From Candidatus Gastranaerophilales bacterium (lineage in GTDB: Bacteria > Cyanobacteriota > Vampirovibrionia > Gastranaerophilales > Gastranaerophilaceae): 52,570 nt of DNA. The notes under the pieces are model-generated. The model was given only the letters and a program-made list of their open reading frames with translations. It was not told the origin of the DNA and did not search any database. The DNA is taken from positions 1-52,570 of the forward strand of contig CALVAY010000012.1 in the NCBI GenBank assembly GCA_944325665.1, written 5' to 3'. Both the position numbers and the translations under genes were made by a program. Below, piece by piece: positions 33,448-41,403 of the stretch (the stretch's first letter is position 1; every line of letters starts with the position of its first letter).

Positions 33448-34434
33448 CTATTTAACAAGATATTTAAAATCGCTTATTCTGAGCGCGAAATAAGGATAAT
33501 TTTTATCCTTTTCAATCAGGTAAATAATAAAATCATTGTCGAAATTATATACCTTTTTAGGCAAAGTAGGCGCAATAGACATTGTTTCAACTTGCATTAT
33601 TGCTTCGTTTTTAAGAGATGCACCTTTGTTATCAAGAGTAAATTTAACATCTTCAATCGCTTTTGAAATTATATAATCAGTGTTAAAAATTCTTCTGTTA
33701 CACAAAATATCGTATGATATTCTTTCGTCCAAATTAATAAAAGGAACTCTTAATTCATCATGAGTGCCGAATTTTAGTTTTTTATTTACTTTTCTGTCTA
33801 ATTTTGAATACAAGTCAAACACATTCTCATTAGAGTTTGTTCTATATAATACAACTCTATCACCTTCTTTAGTGTTTAGTGATACCGCAAATTCCTTTTC
33901 ATTATAGTAATATAGCGGAACAATCGTATCTTTAAAGTCTCTTTGGTTTTCAACTACTCCAAAATAATCATATAGGATTGAAGAACCTTTAAACGGCATT
34001 TCTTCCAGCACTTGCATTTCTTTTAGGAATTCAATGTTTTTAATAAATAAGGCATATAATATATATTCTTCTTTTTTTGGATCCGGATTCCAGTCAATTT
34101 CTTCAAGAAGTGTACTTTTATATTCAAATTTATCAAAAATTTCCCTAATAATTTTTGCCTTAAGTTCAAATGACTTTGGAGCAACTATTTTGTAGTAAGA
34201 ATTTTCACTAACATCTTCAATGGTAAAAGGATTTGAATTTAAAACATAGACCAAATAAGGGTCTTTACCGTAAAAGTTGATTTTTTGAGTTGCAATTTTT
34301 TCTTTTAAGTCATTCCACAACAGTTGAAATGACGGTGTAAATATATCATTTCTGTTATAAAGTTCAGACGCTTGAGCTGAATTAACGATGACTAAACTAA
34401 TTAACAAAAATATTGTTGTTAAAATTTTTTTCAT
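33448..34434 (-). CDS. Exported protein with serpin-like C-terminal half (tentative)
   Basis: The 328-residue protein has a clear Sec signal peptide (MKKILTTIFLLISLVIVNSAQA) and a strong GAGGAGG site before its ATG. The last 90 residues follow the serpin pattern. VKFTLDNKGASLKNEAIMQ resembles the hinge before the reactive loop (usually DEKGTEAAAAT). PTLPKKVYNFDNDFIIYLIEKD then PYFALRI resembles the terminal F-x-AD-x-PFLFxI ... FxGR strands. It is shorter than typical serpins (about 370) and lacks the small-residue hinge, so inhibitory function is doubtful. It may be a non-inhibitory relative or an unrelated fold. A periplasmic or surface location is likely. Confidence 0.6.
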   Translation of the reverse strand: MKKILTTIFLLISLVIVNSAQASELYNRNDIFTPSFQLLWNDLKEKIATQKINFYGKDPYLVYVLNSNPFTIEDVSENSYYKIVAPKSFELKAKIIREIFDKFEYKSTLLEEIDWNPDPKKEEYILYALFIKNIEFLKEMQVLEEMPFKGSSILYDYFGVVENQRDFKDTIVPLYYYNEKEFAVSLNTKEGDRVVLYRTNSNENVFDLYSKLDRKVNKKLKFGTHDELRVPFINLDERISYDILCNRRIFNTDYIISKAIEDVKFTLDNKGASLKNEAIMQVETMSIAPTLPKKVYNFDNDFIIYLIEKDKNYPYFALRISDFKYLVK

Positions 34435-34470
34435 AAAAGCCTCCTCAACTAAACTTTAACAAAAGAATAG

Positions 34471-35037
34471 TTAAAATTCAATTTTAGAATAAATTTCATT
34501 AACATTGTCAACATCGCTGTGAATGGTTAAAAAAGCATCTTTAACGGCAATTTTAATGTCATCCGATGTTGCTGAATTGCCGTCATAGGATATATAATAC
34601 AAATCCAATTCAAAAGGATTTTTAGAAGGGAAAAAGTATTTAACATCAAGCCTTTTAGCACCATGTTTTATGTAAAAATCCGCTCTTCTTTGAGTATTAA
34701 TATCATCCTTGTTGATTTTCTCAACCTCAAGAAAACAACCCCTGTGGCATGTAAAATATTCTTTAAGATAAGCTAAAAGCTTTGAACCGAAACCTTTTGA
34801 ATGAAACGCTTTAAAGATTGCAAAATAATCTACCCAAAGGAAATTATTTGTAAAAAAAATACTGATATAACCAACAGCACAATTGTCATAAATTATTGAA
34901 TAGAAGCGAGAATTATCGTTTTTAACAAGCGCTTGAAGATGCTCTAAACTCTTCAATTCATCGGGCGGGAATTGAGTTAGCATATCGCTATATATATCTA
35001 CTATTTCAGCTTTATTTAACTTATTTAATTTAATCAT
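34471..35037 (-). CDS. GNAT-family N-acetyltransferase
   Basis: The 188-residue protein matches the GNAT fold. The acetyl-CoA-binding motif A reads FHSKGFGSKLLAYLKEYF (about 79-96) after the WVDYFAIF strand, and a later FYIKHGAKRL segment matches motif B. It transfers an acetyl group from acetyl-CoA to an amine; the substrate cannot be read from sequence. It is cytoplasmic. It stands 36 bp upstream of the serpin-like gene on the same strand and may share its transcript. No clear ribosome-binding site precedes the ATG. Confidence 0.82.
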   Translation of the reverse strand: MIKLNKLNKAEIVDIYSDMLTQFPPDELKSLEHLQALVKNDNSRFYSIIYDNCAVGYISIFFTNNFLWVDYFAIFKAFHSKGFGSKLLAYLKEYFTCHRGCFLEVEKINKDDINTQRRADFYIKHGAKRLDVKYFFPSKNPFELDLYYISYDGNSATSDDIKIAVKDAFLTIHSDVDNVNEIYSKIEF

Positions 35038-35136
35038 AATATTAAGATATGTAAATATTGTTCACAGGATAGTAAATATAATTATTTCAGAAACATTATA
35101 ATAGTGCAATCAATTACAATATCAAAGAGGTTTAAA

Positions 35137-35685
35137 ATGCAAGTAAATTCAATCAACAATCAACCAAGTTTCGGTATGGCTAAGTTAACATCAAAAGGTA
35201 GAGTAGCAGCAAAAGCTTTTGTAGGCGAACTACCTAAGTTTACTGATGCGACAGTATATCAAAAGAAAAATATTCTTGGAAAATTATTAAGCGAAGTTTC
35301 AAAAGGTAGTGCAGAACCCGGCGCAATTGATGCATTCTTTAAGCAAGCACAAACTCCTTATGCAACACTAAATCAACAATTTGTTGACAAACAAATTTTA
35401 ACTTTGCGCGGAAAAAGAGCTATTAAAAAATTCTTAGGCAATGATCACGCACGTGCTGCAAAAGCATTAGCTGATAACCAAGAAAAAGTATATGAAAGCT
35501 CTCTAACAACCAAGGGTGGCGAGCTTGTAGATTCAATTATAAGCGTGTTTGACAGAAACATTAATAACCCCGAAATTTCTGCTAAAAAAGGCAAAGGAAT
35601 GCTTGATTTAGTAAAAAGATACATTGCCGTTGAGGATTTAACAAAAAGAACAGCTGTTGTATCTGAAAAAATTCTCTCTAAGTAG
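35137..35685 (+). CDS. Small helical protein with N-terminal SFG motif
   Basis: The 182-residue basic, helical protein has no signal peptide and no domain I recognise. The N-terminus MQVNSINNQPSFGMAK carries the Phe motif (SFG at 11-13) shared with four other proteins here. The ATG at 35137 is chosen because GAGG lies 6 nt upstream; a GTG at 35104 would add 11 residues and lacks such a site. TATAAT (35097-35102) is a possible -10, but no good -35 is seen. A strong terminator follows, so the gene stands alone. Function unknown. Confidence 0.75.
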   Translation: MQVNSINNQPSFGMAKLTSKGRVAAKAFVGELPKFTDATVYQKKNILGKLLSEVSKGSAEPGAIDAFFKQAQTPYATLNQQFVDKQILTLRGKRAIKKFLGNDHARAAKALADNQEKVYESSLTTKGGELVDSIISVFDRNINNPEISAKKGKGMLDLVKRYIAVEDLTKRTAVVSEKILSK

Positions 35686-35705
35686 TATATAGAGCAATAT
35701 ATTTT

Positions 35706-35736
35706 AAGAGGTACTTGTTTTAAGTACCTCTTTTTT
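35706..35736 (+). terminator. Rho-independent terminator
   Basis: AAGAGGTACTT (35706-35716) pairs perfectly with AAGTACCTCTT (35722-35732) across a GTTTT loop and ends in six Ts. It ends the transcript of the small SFG-motif gene. Confidence 0.92.
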
Positions 35737-35805
35737 AATATTTCTTAACAATTTAGATTTAATGTTAAAGTTGTAGTAATTATGTGTCGATAATATAGAT
35801 GAAGG

Positions 35806-35875
35806 TAGTGTTAAAAAAGTTCTATTTTTTGTGCTTATTTACGCAAATCTAATTTAGGTTTGCGTTTTATTTTAT
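35806..35875 (+). ncRNA. Candidate small RNA (about 70 nt)
   Basis: TTGTAG (35771-35776), a 17-bp spacer and TATAGA (35794-35799) form a reasonable promoter. About 42 nt after the expected start, ACGCAAA-TCTA pairs with TAGG-TTTGCGT (35841-35865) across a 3-nt loop and is followed by a T-rich tail, as in a terminator. No reading frame lies between. This may be a small RNA or just an orphan terminator. Downstream, an imperfect direct repeat ggtatcgataa/ggtattgataa occurs near 35896 and 35932. Confidence 0.3.
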
Positions 35876-35945
35876 CATTACGTATCTTAACGATTGGTAT
35901 CGATAAGATTTTCTATATAATCTATCAGATAGGTATTGATAATAT

Positions 35946-36629
35946 TTAAACAAGCCCTTCCTTAATTGCTTTTACAGCTGCCTGTGTTCTGTCATCTACA
36001 ACAAGCTTTTGTATAATATTGCACACATGTGCTTTTGAAGTATGTTCACTGATTTTAAGAATTTGTGCTATCTCATAGTTCGATTTTCCATCAACGACAA
36101 GCTTTAAAACTTCATATTCTCTTTCGGTTAAATTTGCATGAGCCGCTTTAAAACTTGCTCTGTTCTTTGTTTTTTGAGGAATGAGCCCGCCATTTTCTTC
36201 GCGCAATATCGGCACAACCTTTGCATCAAGCCACATTGCACCCATATTAACACTCCTTAAAATTGAAATTAACATATCGGAATTAATATCTTTTAAAACA
36301 TAAGCTAAAACACCGGCTTTTAGCGCTTCAATTACATCAGCAGGTATAAGATTAGAAGTTAAAATCATAATCTTTACCGCATCATTTTGACTTAATATTT
36401 TCTTCACAACATCAACTCCCGACATATCATTAAGGCCAATATCGATTATCGCAACATCGGGTTTGTTTATTAAAACTTTCTCTATTCCGTCTCTGCCATT
36501 GTCAGCTTCGGTTATTACGACTATATCATCATATTTTTCAAATAATGACTTTAGACCAACCCTCATTAATTTATGGTCTTCAATAATAATTACACGAATT
36601 TTACTTTTGTTATTATTTGCATGTTCCAT
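35946..36629 (-). CDS. NarL/LuxR-family response regulator (orphan)
   Basis: The 227-residue protein has a receiver domain with Glu17-Asp18, the phospho-acceptor Asp63, Thr91 and Lys113. A LuxR-type helix-turn-helix follows (about 163-207: LTEREYEVLKLVVDGKSNYEIAQ...SEHTSKAHV). Phosphorylation should drive dimerisation and promoter binding. I choose the ATG at 36627-36629 with AAGGAG five bases upstream; a GTG two codons earlier directly abuts that site. No histidine kinase gene is in the window, so its input is unknown. Confidence 0.93.
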   Translation of the reverse strand: MEHANNNKSKIRVIIIEDHKLMRVGLKSLFEKYDDIVVITEADNGRDGIEKVLINKPDVAIIDIGLNDMSGVDVVKKILSQNDAVKIMILTSNLIPADVIEALKAGVLAYVLKDINSDMLISILRSVNMGAMWLDAKVVPILREENGGLIPQKTKNRASFKAAHANLTEREYEVLKLVVDGKSNYEIAQILKISEHTSKAHVCNIIQKLVVDDRTQAAVKAIKEGLV

Positions 36630-36635
36630 ATTCAC

Positions 36636-36950
36636 TCCTTGTTTTATTGAAGTATAAGCAGAATCAATAAAAATCTCATTAACTGCGAACTAAAAACAAA
36701 GCTAAAAATTTTTGGTTTAAAATAATAATAAGCATTATAATTTTCAAGGCTCACAATGCATTTTTTTGCCAATTAAGATTGCGTTTACTTGTATTTATCA
36801 GTACAAAGAATTATTTAAGCTTCTTACATAATATACATTATAGCTACCAATCGATGAGCATGTATTTAACCTTATAATACATATAATAAAGCAAATTTAT
36901 ATATCTCTTAAAATGTGGTAATATTAATATATGTATTTTTTTATAACTTT
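36636..36950. other. A+T-rich intergenic region
   Basis: About 320 bp of very A+T-rich DNA separates the divergent response regulator and FAD oxidoreductase genes. It must hold both promoters, and several TATAAT-like hexamers are present (for example near 36875 and 36920), but no convincing -35 partner. I see no gene or RNA structure here. Confidence 0.5.
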
Positions 36951-36960
36951 GGAGTAATTT

Positions 36961-38220
36961 ATGCAGAATTATGATGTCGTAATATTGGGCGGAGGAATAT
37001 CCGGAGTAGCATGTGCTTACATTTCTTCAAAGTTACAACTCAAAACTTTGCTGATTGAAAAAGAAAATTATCTTGGTGGAGATATTACAGGTTCACTTGT
37101 TGTTCCTGTCATGAAATCAAGCGAAGAAGATTTAAATTGCGAATTTTATAATGATTTAGTTGCAACCGCTTCAAAATTACATGCACAAATTACTTACGGC
37201 GATAACAATGTCGGATGGTTTAATCCCGTGATTCTTAAATCAGTTTTAGAAAAAATGTTAAAAGATAATTTGTGCGACATAATATTTGAAGCTCAGGCAT
37301 GTAATTATGATTATGATAAAAAAATAGTATCTTCGATAGAAATTTCAAATGGAATATTATCGCAATCAATCGGTTCGAAATATTATGTTGATGCAACAGG
37401 AAATGCTTCATTTTCAAAATTGCTAAAATGTGAGTTTTGGAATGACGGCGAAAGTCAGCCCGACAGTTTGCGTTTTATAATGTCAGGAATTAATTTAGAA
37501 GAGTTTTCAAAATTTTTAAAATCAATTGATTCTGATGAGAATGTTACCACTACCTATCGAATAGATAACAATATTCATTTAAGCACAGCATACACATGGG
37601 ATAAAAACAAAAAATGGGCCCTAGAGCCCTATTTTAAAAGAGCATTAGAAGATGGTGTCCTTGCAAAAGAAGATTTGGCATATTTTCAGCTCTTTACCAT
37701 TGCTGCCATGCCAAACAGCATTGCATTTAATTGTCCCAGATTAAGAAATTATGATAAAAACAGTCTTATTGATTATTCAAACGCCGTAATAGAAGGGCGC
37801 GAAGCAATAAACAGGCTAAGCGAATTTTGCAAAATATATCTGCCGGGATTTAAAAATGCCTTTATTTCAAGTATAGCTTCAAAAGTAGGCAAAAGAGAAA
37901 CAGCAAGAGTAAGGTGCAGATATGATTATAAAATCAACGATATACTTGAACAAAAGGACTTTCAAAACTCGGTACTGCATTCAAATTACCCGATTGATGT
38001 GCACTCTAACAAAAAAAATGAGTCAATCTTGCATAAAGTATGCTCTTACAAGCTTCCAATAGAAGCACTTATTTCAAAAGATTACGATAATTTATATGTA
38101 ATTGGGAAAATACTTGGTGCCGATTTTAAATCTCAGGCCGCACTTAGAGTGCAAGCAAGTTGTATGTCTATGGGCGAAGCGGCAGCAAAACACATTGCAA
38201 ATCAATGTAAAATTTTGTAA
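36961..38220 (+). CDS. FAD-dependent oxidoreductase
   Basis: The 419-residue protein begins with a Rossmann dinucleotide site YDVVILGGGISGVACAY (Gly10, 11, 12 and 15) and an acidic strand end LLIEKE. It ends with a second FAD contact, NLYVIGKILGADFKSQAALRVQASCMSMGEAAAKHIA. Overall it fits the FAD_oxidored family (PF12831), whose members oxidise diverse small substrates, including some sugars and anaerobic cofactors. The ATG follows GGAG at 5-6 bp. It is cytoplasmic or membrane-peripheral. The substrate is unknown, and the gene has no operon partner. Confidence 0.87.
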   Translation: MQNYDVVILGGGISGVACAYISSKLQLKTLLIEKENYLGGDITGSLVVPVMKSSEEDLNCEFYNDLVATASKLHAQITYGDNNVGWFNPVILKSVLEKMLKDNLCDIIFEAQACNYDYDKKIVSSIEISNGILSQSIGSKYYVDATGNASFSKLLKCEFWNDGESQPDSLRFIMSGINLEEFSKFLKSIDSDENVTTTYRIDNNIHLSTAYTWDKNKKWALEPYFKRALEDGVLAKEDLAYFQLFTIAAMPNSIAFNCPRLRNYDKNSLIDYSNAVIEGREAINRLSEFCKIYLPGFKNAFISSIASKVGKRETARVRCRYDYKINDILEQKDFQNSVLHSNYPIDVHSNKKNESILHKVCSYKLPIEALISKDYDNLYVIGKILGADFKSQAALRVQASCMSMGEAAAKHIANQCKIL

Positions 38221-38308
38221 ATTTTTATTTAGAAGTCCCTTATTATAGGCAAACTTTACTTTTATATGTTTTAGTATTTACATATAAGTACAAAAATTAG
38301 GAGACATT

Positions 38309-41300
38309 ATGTCTGATTTTAAAATTTCTGCTAGTGTTGACAAGATTAAAACGCAAAATCAAGGACCAAAAAGCGTTAAATATGCTGTTCCGCTAAATTA
38401 CGACATACAAGACAGTGTGTCTTTTTCCGGCAATAAAAAGAAAAATAAATCGCTTATAAGAAGAGTGCAAGCAGGACTTGCCGCACTTATTATGGCAGTT
38501 GGTATATCAGGCTGCACACCAAGCGCAAAAGATGCTCAACAGCCTACTTCTTCTTCAAGTGAACCGACAACATCACAAGCTGAGCAATACACACCTCCGA
38601 AAGATAGCAATGACATCGGCTCTGAACTGGATATAGAATTATCTTCACTAGAAGAACATGTTCACGCTGCAACAGTTATTACAACACCACATGGCGGCGT
38701 AAGATATGTTTACGTTCCAAACGGTGGCGACGAAACAGGCAACACAACGGTAGAAGTAAGTGTATCTAAAGGTGAATCATTAGGCGATATTATTGAAGAT
38801 AATTTTGCCGAAATTAACGATGATAACATTTACTCAATAGCACTTGATCAGGCAAAAGCAAACCCAGAAACCGTACTTGAAGCAGTTAATAAAGGCAGAG
38901 ACGACAAATACGAAGACGTTGCTGATGTTCCTTCAATGTTATTAATTAACCAGCCGCTTAATTTAAAAGATGAAGATATTAAATTCTACTTGGTAAACTC
39001 AACTCATGAAGATTTTGCCGAATCAACAGATGAACACACAATGACAACATTTGTTGACCAAGAAAGATTTGTTTCTGATAATAAAACAGTTATAATTGAC
39101 CCCAACTGGGACGGCAAAACACCTGATAAATCAGGTTACCCTGTTTATAAAACAGTAGAAGATGCCATACTTTCAAATTACAGAAGTACAGACCAAGAAA
39201 AAGACAACAAACTTGTTGAATCAATTTGGACTGACTCTTATTCAGATATCTTAGACGGCATCCGTGATAATGCATTAAATGCCGGTGTAGTTGAAGGTAT
39301 GTCAAGAGATGAAGCACTTGCAATGTTAAGAGATACAGACTTCAGCGAAAAAATTACATTGCACTTTGGAGATGTGGAAGCCCAAAGAATTGCTATCGGT
39401 TGCGAAGAGCACGGCGCACTTGAAAACATTACAAACGGTCAAGACTACAAATTCTCATATTTACAATCAACCGTTGATAGAGTAAATCTAAATGAGAAAG
39501 ATGATGATGGCAACTATCGTTATCAAACAATGTTAGACCTAATGGAATTCTACGCAGACCCAAGCGATGAATTAGATGCTAACGGAAAAACTCTTTTAGA
39601 CAGATACAACGAAAATCCTGACGATGTTGAAACACAAGCTTACATATTAGTAGCCGTTAAAAACATTATTCAAAATAACGAATATTTTTCTGAAGGCGAA
39701 TTTGAAATCGACGGTGAAAAAATCAAGGGTAGCGAACTAACATCTCAACAGGCTCTAAAACTTTCATTACTTGATAAAGATGGAAAACCCGTTGCAGATG
39801 TGCTTGAATTAGGAGATGCCGCATATAACATAAAAGGCCCTGGTGATTCTAAATCTGTTATTATTAAAAACGAAGAACCGGCAGATACAGATACCGACAC
39901 CGACACTGATGTTGATACAGATACAGACGTAGATACTGACACAGATATTGACACCGACACCGACGTTGACACGGACACCGATGTAGATACTGATACAGAT
40001 GTTGACACCGATACGGACATTGATACAGATACAGACGTAGATACCGATACAGATATTGATACCGATACTGATGTCGATACTGACACAGATGTTGACACAG
40101 ATACAGACGTAGATACTGATACAGATATTGACACCGATACCGATGTAGATACCGATACAGATGTTGACACCGATACGGACATTGATACAGATACCGACGT
40201 TGATACTGATACAGATATTGATACCGATACTGATGTCGATACTGACACAGATGTTGACACAGATACAGACGTAGATACTGATACAGACATTGACACTGAT
40301 ACGGATACTGATACGGATGTAGATATTGATGAACCTGATCATCCACCTGTCGATACAGACAGTGATTCAGATACCGACGTAGATACTGACACTGACGTAG
40401 ATACAGATACGGATGTAGATACTGACACTGACGTAGATACAGATACGGATGTAGATACTGATACCGACGTAGATACTGATACGGACGTTGATACAGACAC
40501 AGACATTGACACTGATACGGATACTGATACGGATGTAGATATTGATGAACCTGATCATCCACCTGTCGATACAGACAGTGATTCAGATACCGATGTCGAT
40601 ACAGATGTAGATACTGATACCGACGTTGATACAGATACTGACATTGACACTGATACAGATGTAGATACAGACACTGATATCGATACAGATACAGACGTAG
40701 ATACAGATACAGATGTAGATACTGATACGGATACTGATACGGATGTAGGTATTGATGAACCTGATCATCCACCTGTCGATACAGACAGCGATTCAGATAC
40801 CGACGTTGATACAGACACTGACGTTGACACAGATACTGATGTGGATACAGATACCGACGTTGATACAGACACTGACGTTGACACAGATACTGATGTGGAT
40901 ACAGATACCGATGTAGATACTGATACAGACGTTGATACTGATACTGATGTGGATACAGATACCGATGTAGATACGGACACAGACGTTGACACAGATACCG
41001 ATGTAGATACGGATACAGACGTTGATACTGATACTGATGTAGATACGGATACTGATACCGACTGCGATACTCCGCCGGATGTTGGTAGCAATTACGATGA
41101 CCCATTTGCTCCTCCGGAAGAAGATGAAGTCCCTGAGCAAACTGAGCAAACTGTAACAACTCCTGCTCAACCTGAGGTAAATGAACAGCCAGTCGCAGAG
41201 CAACCGGTCGAAGAACCCGCCCACGAAGAATCTGTTATAGATGATGTTGGCGTAGATTCAGGAACACATCCAAGCGTAGAAGTTGAAGCAAATAATGACC

Positions 41301-41362
41301 CATTCTCAGACTCAGCAGATGATATGTTCAGCGAAATGGATGATATATTTTATAACTCATAA
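38309..41362 (+). CDS. Lipoprotein-like surface protein with Asp-Thr repeat stalk
   Basis: The 1017-residue protein starts with a 50-residue basic n-region containing the Phe motif DSVSFSGNKKK (35-45). A hydrophobic segment (53-68) ends in the lipobox-like ISGC, so Cys69 may be lipidated. A Ser/Thr linker follows, then a folded region (about 110-520), with a LysM-like SVSKGESLGDII stretch. About 395 residues of (DTDTDV)n repeats run from 525 to 920, interrupted three times by IDEPDHPPVDTDSDSDTD-type units. An acidic Pro/Glu tail ends it. The repeats recall the Ser-Asp stalks of staphylococcal Sdr proteins and could bind calcium. Inner versus outer face is uncertain. AGGAGA precedes the ATG. 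Confidence 0.82.
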   Translation: MSDFKISASVDKIKTQNQGPKSVKYAVPLNYDIQDSVSFSGNKKKNKSLIRRVQAGLAALIMAVGISGCTPSAKDAQQPTSSSSEPTTSQAEQYTPPKDSNDIGSELDIELSSLEEHVHAATVITTPHGGVRYVYVPNGGDETGNTTVEVSVSKGESLGDIIEDNFAEINDDNIYSIALDQAKANPETVLEAVNKGRDDKYEDVADVPSMLLINQPLNLKDEDIKFYLVNSTHEDFAESTDEHTMTTFVDQERFVSDNKTVIIDPNWDGKTPDKSGYPVYKTVEDAILSNYRSTDQEKDNKLVESIWTDSYSDILDGIRDNALNAGVVEGMSRDEALAMLRDTDFSEKITLHFGDVEAQRIAIGCEEHGALENITNGQDYKFSYLQSTVDRVNLNEKDDDGNYRYQTMLDLMEFYADPSDELDANGKTLLDRYNENPDDVETQAYILVAVKNIIQNNEYFSEGEFEIDGEKIKGSELTSQQALKLSLLDKDGKPVADVLELGDAAYNIKGPGDSKSVIIKNEEPADTDTDTDTDVDTDTDVDTDTDIDTDTDVDTDTDVDTDTDVDTDTDIDTDTDVDTDTDIDTDTDVDTDTDVDTDTDVDTDTDIDTDTDVDTDTDVDTDTDIDTDTDVDTDTDIDTDTDVDTDTDVDTDTDVDTDTDIDTDTDTDTDVDIDEPDHPPVDTDSDSDTDVDTDTDVDTDTDVDTDTDVDTDTDVDTDTDVDTDTDVDTDTDIDTDTDTDTDVDIDEPDHPPVDTDSDSDTDVDTDVDTDTDVDTDTDIDTDTDVDTDTDIDTDTDVDTDTDVDTDTDTDTDVGIDEPDHPPVDTDSDSDTDVDTDTDVDTDTDVDTDTDVDTDTDVDTDTDVDTDTDVDTDTDVDTDTDVDTDTDVDTDTDVDTDTDVDTDTDVDTDTDVDTDTDTDCDTPPDVGSNYDDPFAPPEEDEVPEQTEQTVTTPAQPEVNEQPVAEQPVEEPAHEESVIDDVGVDSGTHPSVEVEANNDPFSDSADDMFSEMDDIFYNS
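39883..41069 (+). repeat. Tandem 18-bp coding repeat, Asp-Thr-Asp units
   Basis: About 1.19 kb is built from degenerate 18-bp units encoding D-T-D-T-D-V/I. Three longer interruptions beginning attgatgaacctgatcatcc lie at 40325, 40541 and 40751, spaced 216 and 210 bp. Codons vary synonymously (gat/gac, aca/acc/act/acg) while the peptide is conserved. This points to selection on the protein and to higher-order duplication. Confidence 0.95.
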
Positions 41363-41366
41363 AACT

Positions 41367-41390
41367 AAGCGGCCTTAAAGGCCGCTTTTT
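41367..41390 (+). terminator. Rho-independent terminator
   Basis: AAGCGGCC and GGCCGCTT form an 8-bp GC-rich stem with a TTAAA loop, followed by T5. It starts 5 bp after the stop of the repeat-protein gene and lies just before the end of the convergent mnmA-like gene. Confidence 0.9.
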
Positions 41391-41403
41391 AAATATATTT
41401 TAA

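Noticed and set aside
39883-41069. Possible CRISPR array
   Set aside because: The repeats are contiguous 18-bp coding units with no unique spacers, lie in frame inside a gene, and there are no cas genes.
39745-41159. Long minus-strand reading frames (Ser/Val-rich and Tyr/Gln-rich) opposite the repeat protein
   Set aside because: They are by-products of the 18-bp repeat, which stays open in several frames. They have no ribosome-binding site and no coding signal of their own.
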